Source of the DNA: Paraconiothyrium sp. Pb-2020
Taxonomy: Eukaryota; Ascomycota; Dothideomycetes; Pleosporales; Didymosphaeriaceae
Direction of reading: 5' to 3'
NCBI GenBank assembly: GCA_022419385.1
Contig: JAJUBI010000001.1
Span: 2,108,001 to 2,172,000 of the forward strand
DNA length: 64,000 bases
Under the pieces are notes generated by a model that saw only the letters and a program-made list of their open reading frames with translations, was not told where the DNA came from and searched no databases. Made by a program: the position numbers and the translations under genes. Shown here piece by piece: positions 9,984 to 19,853 of this stretch. The number at the start of each line of letters is the position of its first letter. Position 1 is the stretch's first letter.

Positions 9984-10865
9984 CTAAGTGCATGGTCCAT
10001 CTCTTCTACTATCTGGCATTTCGGGAAGCTCCTCTCCGTACTGTACCTGGCGATCCCAGTCCACCACCTTACTAAATGGACTGCGCAACCACGCGTACAG
10101 CTCATGTAGAAACAAACGGGCATTTTCTCGGCCAAGGAAGTCGGTCAATAGGTCTTCCGCGTGCCCATTGCTCGCTTTAAGGTCCACCTGTTTCAAGATA
10201 GCCACAATGTACGAAAGGAGAAACTCAGCATTGCTGCTTGTAGTTGCCCCATCTGATGGACCACTTTCAGGGTCGGTATGGAGAAAGATGAACACACGGA
10301 GCTCTCTTCGTATCCAAGTCCGCGCTTTGGATTGCAGCTGGGGTGAGCTGCAGACCATTTCTGGTGTCACATCCTGGTATCCGGAGAGAGGGTTACTTCC
10401 AATATGGAAGGAGTACAACTTGTGGCGATATACATGTCGACGTTGGAGCACAGCGATATCTGGCTGCGGTGGTTCATATGGACGATGCGAATTTCGCGGT
10501 CTGCGTGGCAGGCTGGGGAAAGTACGCGGAACAGTTGAAGCTTCTTGAGGTTGGGGTACGTTATAGTGTTTAAAATCGATCGGCGATCGCCAGTCATACT
10601 GAACAGCTGTGACTGAAGTCTTGCATAGCGGGCAGGTAGGACGCTGCCCGAGCCAGGAAACTAGGCAGAGGAAGTCGAAAGTACAGTGGTTGCACGGCAC
10701 TGCGACCGCTCGTTCAGTGACAACCGAGAGACAGATGACACAGGCGTCTTCATGTTTGCTCAAGCCGGGCTTAGCTTCCATGCGCTGATGTAGAGGGCGG
10801 ATGATGAGGCGTGATCGGTGGACGGTTCCGACTTCCATGGTTGTCGAAAGACGGGCACGGACCAC
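9984..10865 (-). CDS. RING-finger protein, Topors-like E3 ubiquitin/SUMO ligase
   Basis: An intronless 293-residue protein with an N-terminal RING and a C-terminal region resembling animal Topors. The RING runs from about residue 42: CVIC (42-45), CNH (58-60), C67, and CPLC (78-81). After the RING, the segments HVYRHKLYSFHIG, WIRRELRVFIF, LLTDFLGRENARLFLHELY and WLRSPFSKVVDWD follow the order and spacing of the conserved Topors region downstream of its RING. Topors is a nuclear E3 for ubiquitin and SUMO; the fungal role is not known. The usual Cys of the second zinc pair after His60 is absent, and the local sequence is CTFDFLC, so Asp64 may serve as a ligand. Divergent from the HAD gene, with about 150 bp between starts; an alternative start is Met10. 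Confidence 0.75.
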   Translation of the reverse strand: MVRARLSTTMEVGTVHRSRLIIRPLHQRMEAKPGLSKHEDACVICLSVVTERAVAVPCNHCTFDFLCLVSWLGQRPTCPLCKTSVTAVQYDWRSPIDFKHYNVPQPQEASTVPRTFPSLPRRPRNSHRPYEPPQPDIAVLQRRHVYRHKLYSFHIGSNPLSGYQDVTPEMVCSSPQLQSKARTWIRRELRVFIFLHTDPESGPSDGATTSSNAEFLLSYIVAILKQVDLKASNGHAEDLLTDFLGRENARLFLHELYAWLRSPFSKVVDWDRQVQYGEELPEMPDSRRDGPCT

Positions 10866-11019
10866 TACCTAAGTCGCGACTTTCAAGACCCGTGCAGGTC
10901 GTCGTGTCGCCAACGAACCCAAATGTGAGTGTTGGGCGACATTGAATTTTTGTCACTCGCGCCTCGGCTGCGCTTTTCTCAACCGACCGCAAGCCTTCCT
11001 CGACCTACCGCTGGCGTCT

Positions 11020-12724
11020 ATGCTACTAGCACCAACCAACCGTTTCGCACTCTCGTCCACTCTTCGCGCTCTGCCCTCTATGCTTGCGACCTCGACGCGG
11101 CCTGCGCCTAATGCAGGTCGCAACAGCAACGGAAGACCTGCCTACCACACCGTGACCGCGCTGAAACGATGGTCATGCGAAGACACCGACCTGCCTCCTA
11201 TGGCCGATATCAAGTCCATCCACATCTACGACTTCGATAACACGCTGTTCGCAAGTCCACTGCCTAATAAGCAGATCTGGAATGGCCCTACCGTGGGCCA
11301 GCTCGCATCACCCGATGTGTTCACTAACGGGGGTTGGTGGCACGACTCCAGTATACTGGCAGCGACCGGCGAAGGCGTCGAGAAAGAGGAGGCTCGCGCC
11401 TGGAAGGGCTGGTGGAACGAGAACATAGTACAGCTCGTGGAGCTATCTATGCAACAAAAGGACGCGTTGAGCGTACTCCTTACAGGCCGCTCGGAGCATG
11501 GCTTCTCCGAGCTGATCAAGCGCATCGTACGAAGCAGGAATTTGAAGTTCGACATGGTGTGCCTCAAACCGAGCGTGGGGCCTGCTGGTCAGAAATTCAC
11601 GTCGACTATGAATTTCAAGCAAGAGCTACTGAAGGAGATTGTGTACACATACAAGGAAGCAGATGACATTCGGATATACGAGGACCGTGTCAAGCAGTAC
11701 GTCGAACCTGCTGGCCCAAGCTCTGCGCCCGCTAACTGTGTGCAGCACTAAAGGTTTCCGTGATTTCTTCTTCCAGTTCAACAAGGATTTGATGAGCGGC
11801 CAGCTTCCTACGTCCCGTAAGGCTATCGTGGCGGAAGTTGTGCAGGTCGAGGAGAACGCCACTCAGCTCGACCCAGTGACCGAAATCGCAGAAATCCAGC
11901 GCATCATCAACTCTCACAATCTGCATGTCAAGGCCGGCACCACACCTTCCGGAATGCCTCCTTATCAAATCAAAAAAACCGTGTTCTACACTGGCTACAT
12001 GATAGCAAAGGATATGAGCGACAAGTTGGCATCTTTAGTGAAGCTGCCCCAGGGCACTCCAGAAGGTGACGTTCGTTACCTTGCGAATAGCATTCTCATC
12101 ACGCCGAAACCCGCCCCGAAGAGCATTCTCGATAAGGTGGGAGGCATTGGTAACAAGGTAGTCTGGAAGGTAACGGGCATTTCATGCTTCGAGAACAAGC
12201 TCTGGGCAGCGCGCGTGGAGCCCATACCCAAGAGTACAAAATTCTATTCCGAGAACCCCAGCCCGACCGTGGTCCTCGCCATTAGGAAAGGCGGACGGCC
12301 AGCAGACGCGGCCCGGATTCAGAACTGGCACCCTGTGCCCGAAGAGGAAGCGCACATATTCGAGAGCGTCGTTGGCGAGAAGGTGGTGCTGCGGATCGAA
12401 GAGGAGCATGCGAACGAGAGTCAGTACGAAAGCTACTTCCCTAACAAAGGATACAATAAGCGAGCGCACTCTGAGGACGGAAATGGCCGGCATCAGCAGC
12501 AACGGCCGAAAGGGCCTGGAGGCTACCGGGGAGGCAACCGCGATCGCGGACACGGTGGGCATAGGAACCCTTCGTATGGCGCGAGAGGTCGAGGCGGTGG
12601 TGGCTTTCGTGGTGATCGCGGCGGGCGAGGTCGGGGCCGGGGCGCTCCTTCGTCGAGTTACCGGAGTCTTGACGACGTTGACAGGAATGGCCCGGGCCAA
12701 GCCGGCCCCGATTCGTATTACTGA
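11020..12724 (+). CDS. HAD-superfamily 'Swiss army knife' RNA-repair-like protein with RGG tail
   Basis: A 551-residue protein from exon 1 (11020-11696) and exon 2 (11746-12724), with an intron of 49 bp (GTACGTC...GCTAAC...GCAG). The haloacid-dehalogenase phosphatase motif IYDFDNTLF (Asp71 and Asp73 from this start) is followed by LLTGRSEHGFSELIKRI and the family's long middle domain. This matches the fungal HAD_SAK family, proposed from domain architecture to act in RNA repair or processing; a role in this organism is unproven. The last 90 residues are Arg-Gly rich (RGGNRDRGHGGHR, RGGRGRGRG), an RNA-binding low-complexity tail. The start is uncertain: Met at 11020 gives an Arg/Ser/Ala-rich presequence compatible with mitochondrial import, while Met at 11200 (MADIKSIH) starts right at the domain. 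Confidence 0.8.
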
Positions 12725-13639
12725 GGTGGTGTTGCCTCTTACGACTGTTACTACGAGGGCAGCTCACGTTGACGAGCAACATACGAGTACGATTATCTAG
12801 CGAGGGTCGATGTACATGTTGACATGGTTTGCCTCAGGAAGCTGTACGCTACGAGGCTTTTTCAGACGGTTGTACACTAGGATGGGGCGTAAGGCCAAGG
12901 CACAGTGTAGAAATATGATACCCAGGCATCTTGCCCTTGCAGCATTCTTCCTGCGGGACCAAGGCTTGACCGCCCGAAGGGTGATGATGCCCTGGCCCCC
13001 CACCATCTGATGTGCCTTCTGACCACAACGCGCCAGTCCGCAAGGAGCTAGAGCGACCCCCAGCACTGCGAGGTACCCGCACGTTACCGCACGTCGCCTT
13101 GCCACATCCTACTGGCCTCGGTGCCAGCGATCCTCATCATGTCTGACACACGACCTTGCGCCTTAGCCTGCGTGACCTCTTGACGTGCGCTGCCCGGCGC
13201 TGCGCCTTGAGTGGCTCAGCAGCCAGTTCTTCTTTATCAACAAAGTCCCCTTCATCTATCTGCCCATATCTCCCGGGCGCGTCGTCGGAAGCTACCGCCT
13301 ACCTCCTCCCGCTTTCGGACTACACTACGGTATACCCACAGCATCCACTTACGCAAGCCCGCCTTGTCTCACAGAAGTAGTCCTCTCCCCGCCAATTAGG
13401 CTGAGGAGATAGGGAACGTTTAGAGCCCGAGACGGATCGCCCTTCGCGAAAGCTTGTAATACGCCCAGTCGATCGCGGCCTCGCCGCAGGCCAGGTCGTA
13501 CCTGCTTTCTGCAGTTTAGCTATAGCTAGGGACATCGTTCGTGTGGCCCATCATGGCGGACTGGCTCCATGCTATAAGAGACGGGGTGCTGCTGCGGACT
13601 GCCCCCGCAACCTCTACTGTCGTTCCAGCCGCGAATACA
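12725..13639. other. intergenic region
   Basis: About 0.9 kb between the HAD gene and the RNase T2 gene. CT-rich and GC-rich, with no supported gene; the end contains the RNase T2 promoter. Confidence 0.45.
13573..13578 (+). promoter_or_regulatory. TATA box of the RNase T2 gene
   Basis: TATAAG in the context gctataagagac lies 67 bases before the ATG at 13640. It argues against the upstream in-frame ATG at 13541, which would lie before the likely transcription start. Confidence 0.5.
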
Positions 13640-14986
13640 ATGACTTCCTCAGTTCCCTCCATTAGGACGCTTTCGAAGCTCGCGGTCGGCGGTGCCCAGG
13701 TGTTGCTAGGTGCCGGACAGGGTGTGCTTGGAGGAACTCCGGCGACGTGCTCGAATCCACAGCTGAGCTGTCATAACACGACAATCGTTCAGGATTTGTG
13801 CTGCTTCAATGCGCCCGGCGGACAGCTGCTGCAGACCCAGTTCTGGGACACATCCCCCGCGACTGGACCCGACGATTCATGGACGATTCACGGCTTGTGG
13901 TACGTCTCTCTCTGCACCCTGAGACCAAAAAATGCTGATCGTAGGATACAGGCCCGATCGCTGTGACGGTACGTACAGTTGAATAGTCCATCACCGTGAC
14001 CTCATGTACGCTGACCCCTTATATCAGGGACCTACGATGCGAACTGCGACTCCACCCGCGCATACACGAACATTTCCGCCATCATCAAGTCCTTTGGCAA
14101 GACGGACCTCCTCAACTACATGAACACATACTGGAAGGACTACAGCGGTGACGACGAGACTTTCTGGGAGCACGAGTGGAGCAAGCACGGAACATGTATA
14201 TCCACGCTTGAGCCCGAGTGCTACTCAGACCACAAGCCCACCGAAGAAGTAGTAGACTACTTCCAGAAGGCTGTTGACCTCTTCCAATCGCTACCCAGCT
14301 ACGAGTGGCTCGCCGCAGCAGGCATTACGCCATCTAGCTCCAAAACATACACTACAGCTCAAATCCAGGCTGCCTTGTCTGCTAAGCGACCAGGCGTGAC
14401 CGTGACGCTAGGCTGCTCATCAGGTGCGCTTAATGAAATCTGGTATCACTACGACGTGCGCGGTTCCGTCCAAACGGGCGAATTTGTAGCCGCGAATCCT
14501 GATGGCACCAAGTCCACTTGTGCCTCTACAGGTATCAAGTACCTCCCCAAGAACGGTGGCGGCAGTACCCCTACGGCTACCACCTCTGGCTCTGGCTCTA
14601 CGCCCACAAGCACTTCCACACCAGGCACACCCTTCTCCGGAAAAGGATACCTCAACGTCAACACTGGTGGTGCGCAGAAGGGTTGCATCATTTCGGCAGG
14701 CACCTGGTACACGAGCGGTACCTGCGCGACGTTCACTGCCGCGTCGAGCGGTGATGGGTTTACGCTTACGAGCTCGAAAGGCAAGTGCGGTGTTGTGAGT
14801 GGAGCCTTCACCTGCGGAAGCAGTGTCAGTACTGCGACGGCGTTTACGAGTTCAGACGGGAAATTGGCGGCTGGGGGAAATGCGGCCTGGAGTGCGGATA
14901 CCGTTGCGAGTGGGAGCACGCAGCAGGCAGTGTATGCGGGCGCGGATCATAGTGCTGCTTTGGATATTGTGTGGCAGAGCGTGTGA
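13640..14986 (+). CDS. secreted ribonuclease T2
   Basis: A 411-residue RNase T2, an extracellular or vacuolar endoribonuclease that cleaves single-stranded RNA through 2',3'-cyclic phosphates. Three exons: 13640-13899, a 17 nt microexon 13952-13968, and 14028-14986. The introns are 52 and 59 bp, and the joined reading is IHGLWPDRCDGTYDANCD. Catalytic motifs are complete: CAS I SWTIHGLW (His84) and CAS II FWEHEWSKHGTC (Glu142, Lys145, His146). Residues 12-31 form a hydrophobic signal peptide. A Thr/Ser/Gly linker (about 265-285) leads to a C-terminal domain with four cysteines, as in the longer Rny1-type fungal enzymes. The start was chosen at 13640 because it gives the signal peptide at the N-terminus and lies downstream of a TATA box. 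Confidence 0.9.
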
Positions 14987-15903
14987 AAATGCCGCGATCA
15001 GTAGCTAGAGATGCAATCTGCTATCAAGCAATAGCATTACGAAAGTCCAGACCTATTCTCTGCCTGACTAAAGTGTCCCGTCCCGGTACAATGCTTCGAG
15101 CATACGCAGTATACGCCCATACATCCAAGTTCTCGCGTGCAACCACCTCATACCGTTCTGGAATTAGATGGGTTCAACATATCGTACCCTCCTCAGGCGC
15201 CTCTCTGCCTTTCTTCTTCGTACACTCTTGTCGCGCATGCCAAGAAATGATTCATGGATTTTGGCGTGGTGCTCCGATGAAAGCCCAAGTAGAGATTAGG
15301 GTATGTCTCTTCTGATTCTGGAAAGCTCTATATTACATTTGAGAGGAGACTCGTAGCCTCTACAGTACAAAGGATCGATGTGATATGACCATGTCCTCAA
15401 GATTGTGGTATCCGTGCGTCTAGAGTTTTGTCTTCTCAGGAAGTGAGCTCATGGAAGCTCTACCATATAGCGTTCTGCCTCTTTCGACGTGAGCTTCGTG
15501 ATCACGGAACGTCATCAATCTCTCGTGCTGTTTTGCCGTGATCATTCGGGAGGTGGAAACATCGCTAGGTCTGTCTGTCGATACTAAGATCGGAGCTCGT
15601 ACGCGGCCTGTGGAGTGTGAATGCTTTCGAAGGAATGCATCGCTGCTTTTGAGACGCAAACTTCAATACCCTATACCGCTTTGTATTTTCCTGCTGTCGA
15701 GAAGCCCAAACCTCCCGTATACAATGTTTTCGTCCTGGGACAGAGCGTTGTGGCTCAATTGGTGGCGTTTGATTTAAATGCTGCAAGTACACAATTATAT
15801 ACTCTCCGCTTCTCGTGACCTAGAAGGTGCAGTGCATCCGCATATAAAAGATAGTCCACAAATACTTGATGGAAATCTTTGCTTCGAATTTCCTCCTTCG
15901 GTC
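14987..15903. other. convergent intergenic region
   Basis: 0.9 kb between the 3' ends of RNase T2 (+) and the FAD monooxygenase (-). Only short, unrecognised frames are seen. Confidence 0.45.
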
Positions 15904-17268
15904 TTATTCTGATGGGCCAATGGCTGCTTGCCGTCGCATCTCAAAGACCACGTCGTAGCCATAACATTGCTCCCTCACCTGCTTGTCCGTGATACCGTAA
16001 CTGATCCAGTCCAGTAACAAGTCACCGATTTGCGCCTCCAGTACTGCGGAATCGTTCCTTGCAGACTGATCTCGCAAGTTCTTCTCTGGCCCCGGCGGAA
16101 GATGTAGCATTGCCCCAGCATGCAGGCTCGCATCTCTAATCTTCTCAGCTCTTGGCTTCCGCACATCCTCAAATAGCCTCATCGCTTTTACCAATGAGGT
16201 TCTCGGGTTGGATTTATGCAGGTCTAAAGCTGTAGTGAGCGCTGCAGCGTCTTCGATAGCAAGCGAGACGCCCATGCTAAGGTAGAAAGCCATCGCGTGT
16301 GCTGCGTCGCCGATCAGGACGAATTTTCCACTTCTGGACGTCCATGCTGGTAACGTTACGACTTGATGAATGGGCCAATTAGTGACAGGACCGGTACTGA
16401 GTTTGATAAGGTGCAGTACGCGCGGGTCCATATCGCCATAGTAGCTCTCGATTTTGGTGAGAAACTGTTTCCGTGTCCAGGTGCTAGTGTCGACATCATC
16501 GGGATGGGACAAGACGATGTTAAGCTTGCCAGAGTCGCGGATCATATATGTCATGACTGACCTGTTTGTGTCGGCCCTGGGTATTGTTAGCAGCACATAT
16601 GGAATGGGGGATATCCTGCTGTACCAACAGTTGCCAGCATGCTCGCTCACAATCTCCCTGGTCAAATTTTCTTGCCTGACCTTCTCCACATCCACCATGA
16701 GTCTATACGCAGCCCATCCTGTCGCTTCCAACTCGTTTTTCTGGCGCGTGTTGCTTTCCAAGCTGTCCAACAACTGTGTTCGAGCTGAACTGTTGACCCC
16801 ATCGCACGCCACCACTAGGTCACCAAGCAGAGACTCTCCACTCATTAGTTTGACCGATCCCTGGTCGATCCCATACTCTTGCACTCGGCTGTTCAGACGC
16901 ACGTCAACACCTCTCGCTACGACCGCTTCGTGCAAGATTTTGTGCAAGTCTGCACGATGTACAACAACATACGGTGCACCATACCACTCTACAAATCTAT
17001 CCATCTGCACACGATTCAGCACCTCCCCATCTGAGCCCTGACGTAGGTTCCAGGCTGCAGGCAGAGCAGAGGCGGCCAGAAGCCAAGGCTCAAGGCCCCA
17101 TGCTTTGAGTTGCCGTGTTGCGATGGGAGTCAATTGGACACCTGCACCAATCTCTGCCAGAGCCGAGGCGGACTCAAGGAGAACAATCCTCTGCTTTTCG
17201 GAGGAGTGTGACAGCGCGAGGGCTGCCGAGAGGCCCGCAAGACCCGCGCCTACGATGATGATCTGCAT
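15904..17268 (-). CDS. FAD-dependent aromatic monooxygenase (salicylate hydroxylase-like)
   Basis: An intronless 454-residue class A flavoprotein monooxygenase. The N-terminal dinucleotide fold is MQIIIVGAGLAGLSAALAL with Gly7-x-Gly9-x-x-Gly12, and Glu32 would bind the FAD ribose. A DG motif is seen in VVACDGVNSSAR, and the second FAD motif is LIGDAAHAMAFYLSMGVSLAIEDA. In that motif the usual proline and Gln-Gly (as in LPYLAQG of the paralogue at the left edge) are replaced by FYLSMG, which may alter flavin or substrate binding. Length and the C-terminal YGYDVVFEM agree with salicylate hydroxylase-like proteins of fungal catabolic and secondary-metabolite clusters. There is no membrane tail. 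Next upstream is the aldo-keto reductase on the same strand. Substrate unknown. Confidence 0.87.
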   Translation of the reverse strand: MQIIIVGAGLAGLSAALALSHSSEKQRIVLLESASALAEIGAGVQLTPIATRQLKAWGLEPWLLAASALPAAWNLRQGSDGEVLNRVQMDRFVEWYGAPYVVVHRADLHKILHEAVVARGVDVRLNSRVQEYGIDQGSVKLMSGESLLGDLVVACDGVNSSARTQLLDSLESNTRQKNELEATGWAAYRLMVDVEKVRQENLTREIVSEHAGNCWYSRISPIPYVLLTIPRADTNRSVMTYMIRDSGKLNIVLSHPDDVDTSTWTRKQFLTKIESYYGDMDPRVLHLIKLSTGPVTNWPIHQVVTLPAWTSRSGKFVLIGDAAHAMAFYLSMGVSLAIEDAAALTTALDLHKSNPRTSLVKAMRLFEDVRKPRAEKIRDASLHAGAMLHLPPGPEKNLRDQSARNDSAVLEAQIGDLLLDWISYGITDKQVREQCYGYDVVFEMRRQAAIGPSE

Positions 17269-18011
17269 TATTGAGGCTGTGAAGCTGATTATGGAATTGA
17301 AACGACGGTGCTGACATTACTCTGGGGAGAATCAGTGTCGCTGGTTCAATGATGTAGTGCATTTCAAAAGTGTGCTGGCAACAACTCGCCGACGTTGTCC
17401 AAGCTTCGGACCGGTATCGTGCATGATCTAGCGATCTATGGCGGATATATGCCAGTTTTAGCCACGTGCGTAAGTCCGTTCATGCCTCCATAACAAGGGT
17501 TCCTTTCCATCGTAAAGGAGCAGTAAAAGATATTCGTTTTGGTGACGATGTTAGCGAGGAATGGTGAAAGAGGCATGGAAAGTAGGACGGCTGAACCTGT
17601 CGTTCGTGACGCTCGCTATCGAAGCAGAGGGGTACCGGTAATTCTGCTGTCAGGGTCACGCCCCCGCTTATACAACCCACGGCCACTTTCATACATCTGT
17701 CTTTGCATCAGCTCCCTGCAGGCTGCCAATGCGACGAGGCACCGAATTAGAAAGATCGGCAGTTACGTGGTAGGGAGTTCCTGCGCGCTTACGCTTCCTG
17801 GAGTCATGAGCTTTCTCGCTGTGACAGGAAGTTGGCCACCTTATGAATGAAGGTCTGAGATTGGTTCCTTGTGGGTTTAACATGACGAAGAACTGTAAAA
17901 ATATGCTAGAAAATTTGTATACGTCTCCTATTTCATATGTCTCAACATACCAGAAATGGGCTCGACGTGGAGTGGCTGGCTTGCAGAAGGTTTAAAGCTT
18001 ACTTGTAACAT
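17269..18011. other. intergenic region
   Basis: 0.74 kb between two minus-strand genes, containing the monooxygenase promoter. No coding or RNA feature recognised. Confidence 0.45.
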
Positions 18012-19206
18012 TCAAGCATCCTCCTTCGTATCAACATATGCGAAATGCTTTGCCTGTTCGGCAGATCGATATCCCTGCACCTCATTGTGTTCCAGAAACT
18101 CCCTTACTTCAAGGACCTTCTCGTCAGTCAACGCCACGTCCAAAGATTTCAGATTTTCCTCCAAATACTTGATCTTCCTCGTGCCAGGGATGGGAAATAC
18201 GTTGTCTCCCTGAGCCAATAGCCACGCTAAGGCCAACTGGCTACACGAACACCCGTTCTTGTCTGCCAGCTCTTTGAAGCGCGCAACAAGCTTCGCATTT
18301 GCATCCAGATTCTCTTCGTTAAACCAAGGAAAGTTTTTGGCGCGGATATCGGTACCTTGAGTTACATCAGAGCGATGGCTGACGGAGCCCGTCAAAAGGC
18401 CTCGTCCGAGCGGACTGTAGCAGACGAGGGCGACACCGAGCTCACGACACGTGGCTGCGAGATCTCCTGATGCTTCCGTTTCTACTTCGCGCACAAAAGG
18501 CGAGTACTCAATTTGCACGGCGGCCACAGGAGCGATCCTGACAGCGCGTCGGAGCGCGGTTGAAGATAGTCCGCAGAGCCCGATGTGTTTGATTTTACCT
18601 TGACTGGTATAGTGTCAGTATCTGGCAGGGACTTGGAAGTTCTTGCTCACGTTTTCAGCTCTGCTAGAGCACGCATAGTCTCTTCCACAGGAACATTCGG
18701 ATTGAGGCGATGCGCATAGTCTATCGGTAATCAGTCATCTTGTTCACGCACCACAAAAGTTGCTTGACTTACAAAGATCAATATACTCTACATCTAGTCT
18801 TGCAAGACTTTTTTCACAAGCATCCTTGAGATACTCTCCCGAACTATCGATGCCTTTAAACTGCCAGTCGTCCATTACGATAGCTCCCTTGCTTGCGAGG
18901 AAGACCTCGTCACGTTTTCCTGTTCGCTTGAACCATTTGCCGATCAATTGCTCGTTACCATGATAGATACTGTGAAAGTGTTATCAAGATTCATCGCTAT
19001 GCATGATATACGGTGTACTCTTACTCTGCAGTGTCCCAGAAAGTCTCTCCAAGCTCGAAGGCGCGATCCAGGATTTGGAAACCCTCATTCTCGGAGACAG
19101 CTTGTCCGTATGAGGCAGCTAAACCCATGAGTCCGAAGCCAATGGCTGGGACTCTGGGACCATTTTTCCCCAGCTTACGGTGAGGGATGGACTGTGTGGA
19201 AGACAT
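18012..19206 (-). CDS. aldo-keto reductase
   Basis: A 346-residue cytosolic NADPH-dependent oxidoreductase of the (beta/alpha)8 AKR superfamily, closest in motifs to the YakC/AKR13-type group. Four exons on the minus strand: 19206-19025, 18969-18773, 18720-18651, 18603-18012. Introns of 55, 52 and 47 bp all give a continuous frame (WDTADIYHGNEQ, YIDLYYAHRL, ELKTQGKIKHIGL). The catalytic tetrad is present as Asp58, Tyr63, Lys88 and His130. The cofactor-phosphate region near the C-terminus reads IPGTRKIKYLEEN. The gene is divergent from a Zn2Cys6 regulator, with 647 bp between the start codons, so regulation by that neighbour is likely but unproven. The substrate is probably an aldehyde or ketone of the pathway run by the adjacent monooxygenase. 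Confidence 0.92.
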
Positions 19207-19853
19207 TCTGCAAGTTTGGTGTTGGTCGGCAAAATGCACGAATAGACACGGGGGATTGTACGAGTTGTGTTTGTTGTATGTGAGAAGGTATCGTGCCAAT
19301 TTGCGCAGCAGCAACCTACAGCGTATAAGTATATATAGACGACGAGCAATCCATGCCTGCTTGTACCCATATCTGGGATGAGGATACAGCGTTCTATAAC
19401 TAAGGTAGGGAGATAACCTCTTACTACACTGTTGGCAGCCATACACAATCTGCATTCTCCGAACGAGCCAACCAATATCCTTGATGTGGCATCGAGAGCG
19501 ACTTTGTGGGGTTCGTCAAGTGGTGCTCCATTAAAGACCATCGTTAGCAGATAGAGGATTCAAGTTGGTGCAAGATTAGTTCAGGGGTGAAAACACCTTG
19601 GTGGCGTCCAGGCAAGTAACGCAGTCTCCGAGCGGCCCAATGATCTCTTCAGGTCTCCGATGAACGGATTAGGGCGAATAAAAAGCTTCTTTGAGAGGTT
19701 TTTGCGAAACGGAAACCAAGAACACCGACGTGAACGCTATTGGACGCGCATCTTCGGATTTACCACCGCTAATTCCGGCTTACCTCCTGCGATGCCAGCG
19801 ACGTTCATTAAGCCTTCCAGTATACACAGTGTACACGAGGAGATACAACTAAG
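19207..19853. promoter_or_regulatory. divergent promoter of the aldo-keto reductase and Zn2Cys6 genes
   Basis: 647 bp shared upstream region. Two everted CGG pairs are visible: CCG-N2-CGG at 19628-19635 and CCG-N5-CGG at 19657-19667. Both are plausible sites for a zinc-cluster protein, possibly the adjacent regulator itself. Confidence 0.35.

Noticed and set aside
13541..13639. 33-residue N-terminal extension of RNase T2
   Set aside because: It would bury the signal peptide and lies over the TATA box, so the start at 13640 is preferred.
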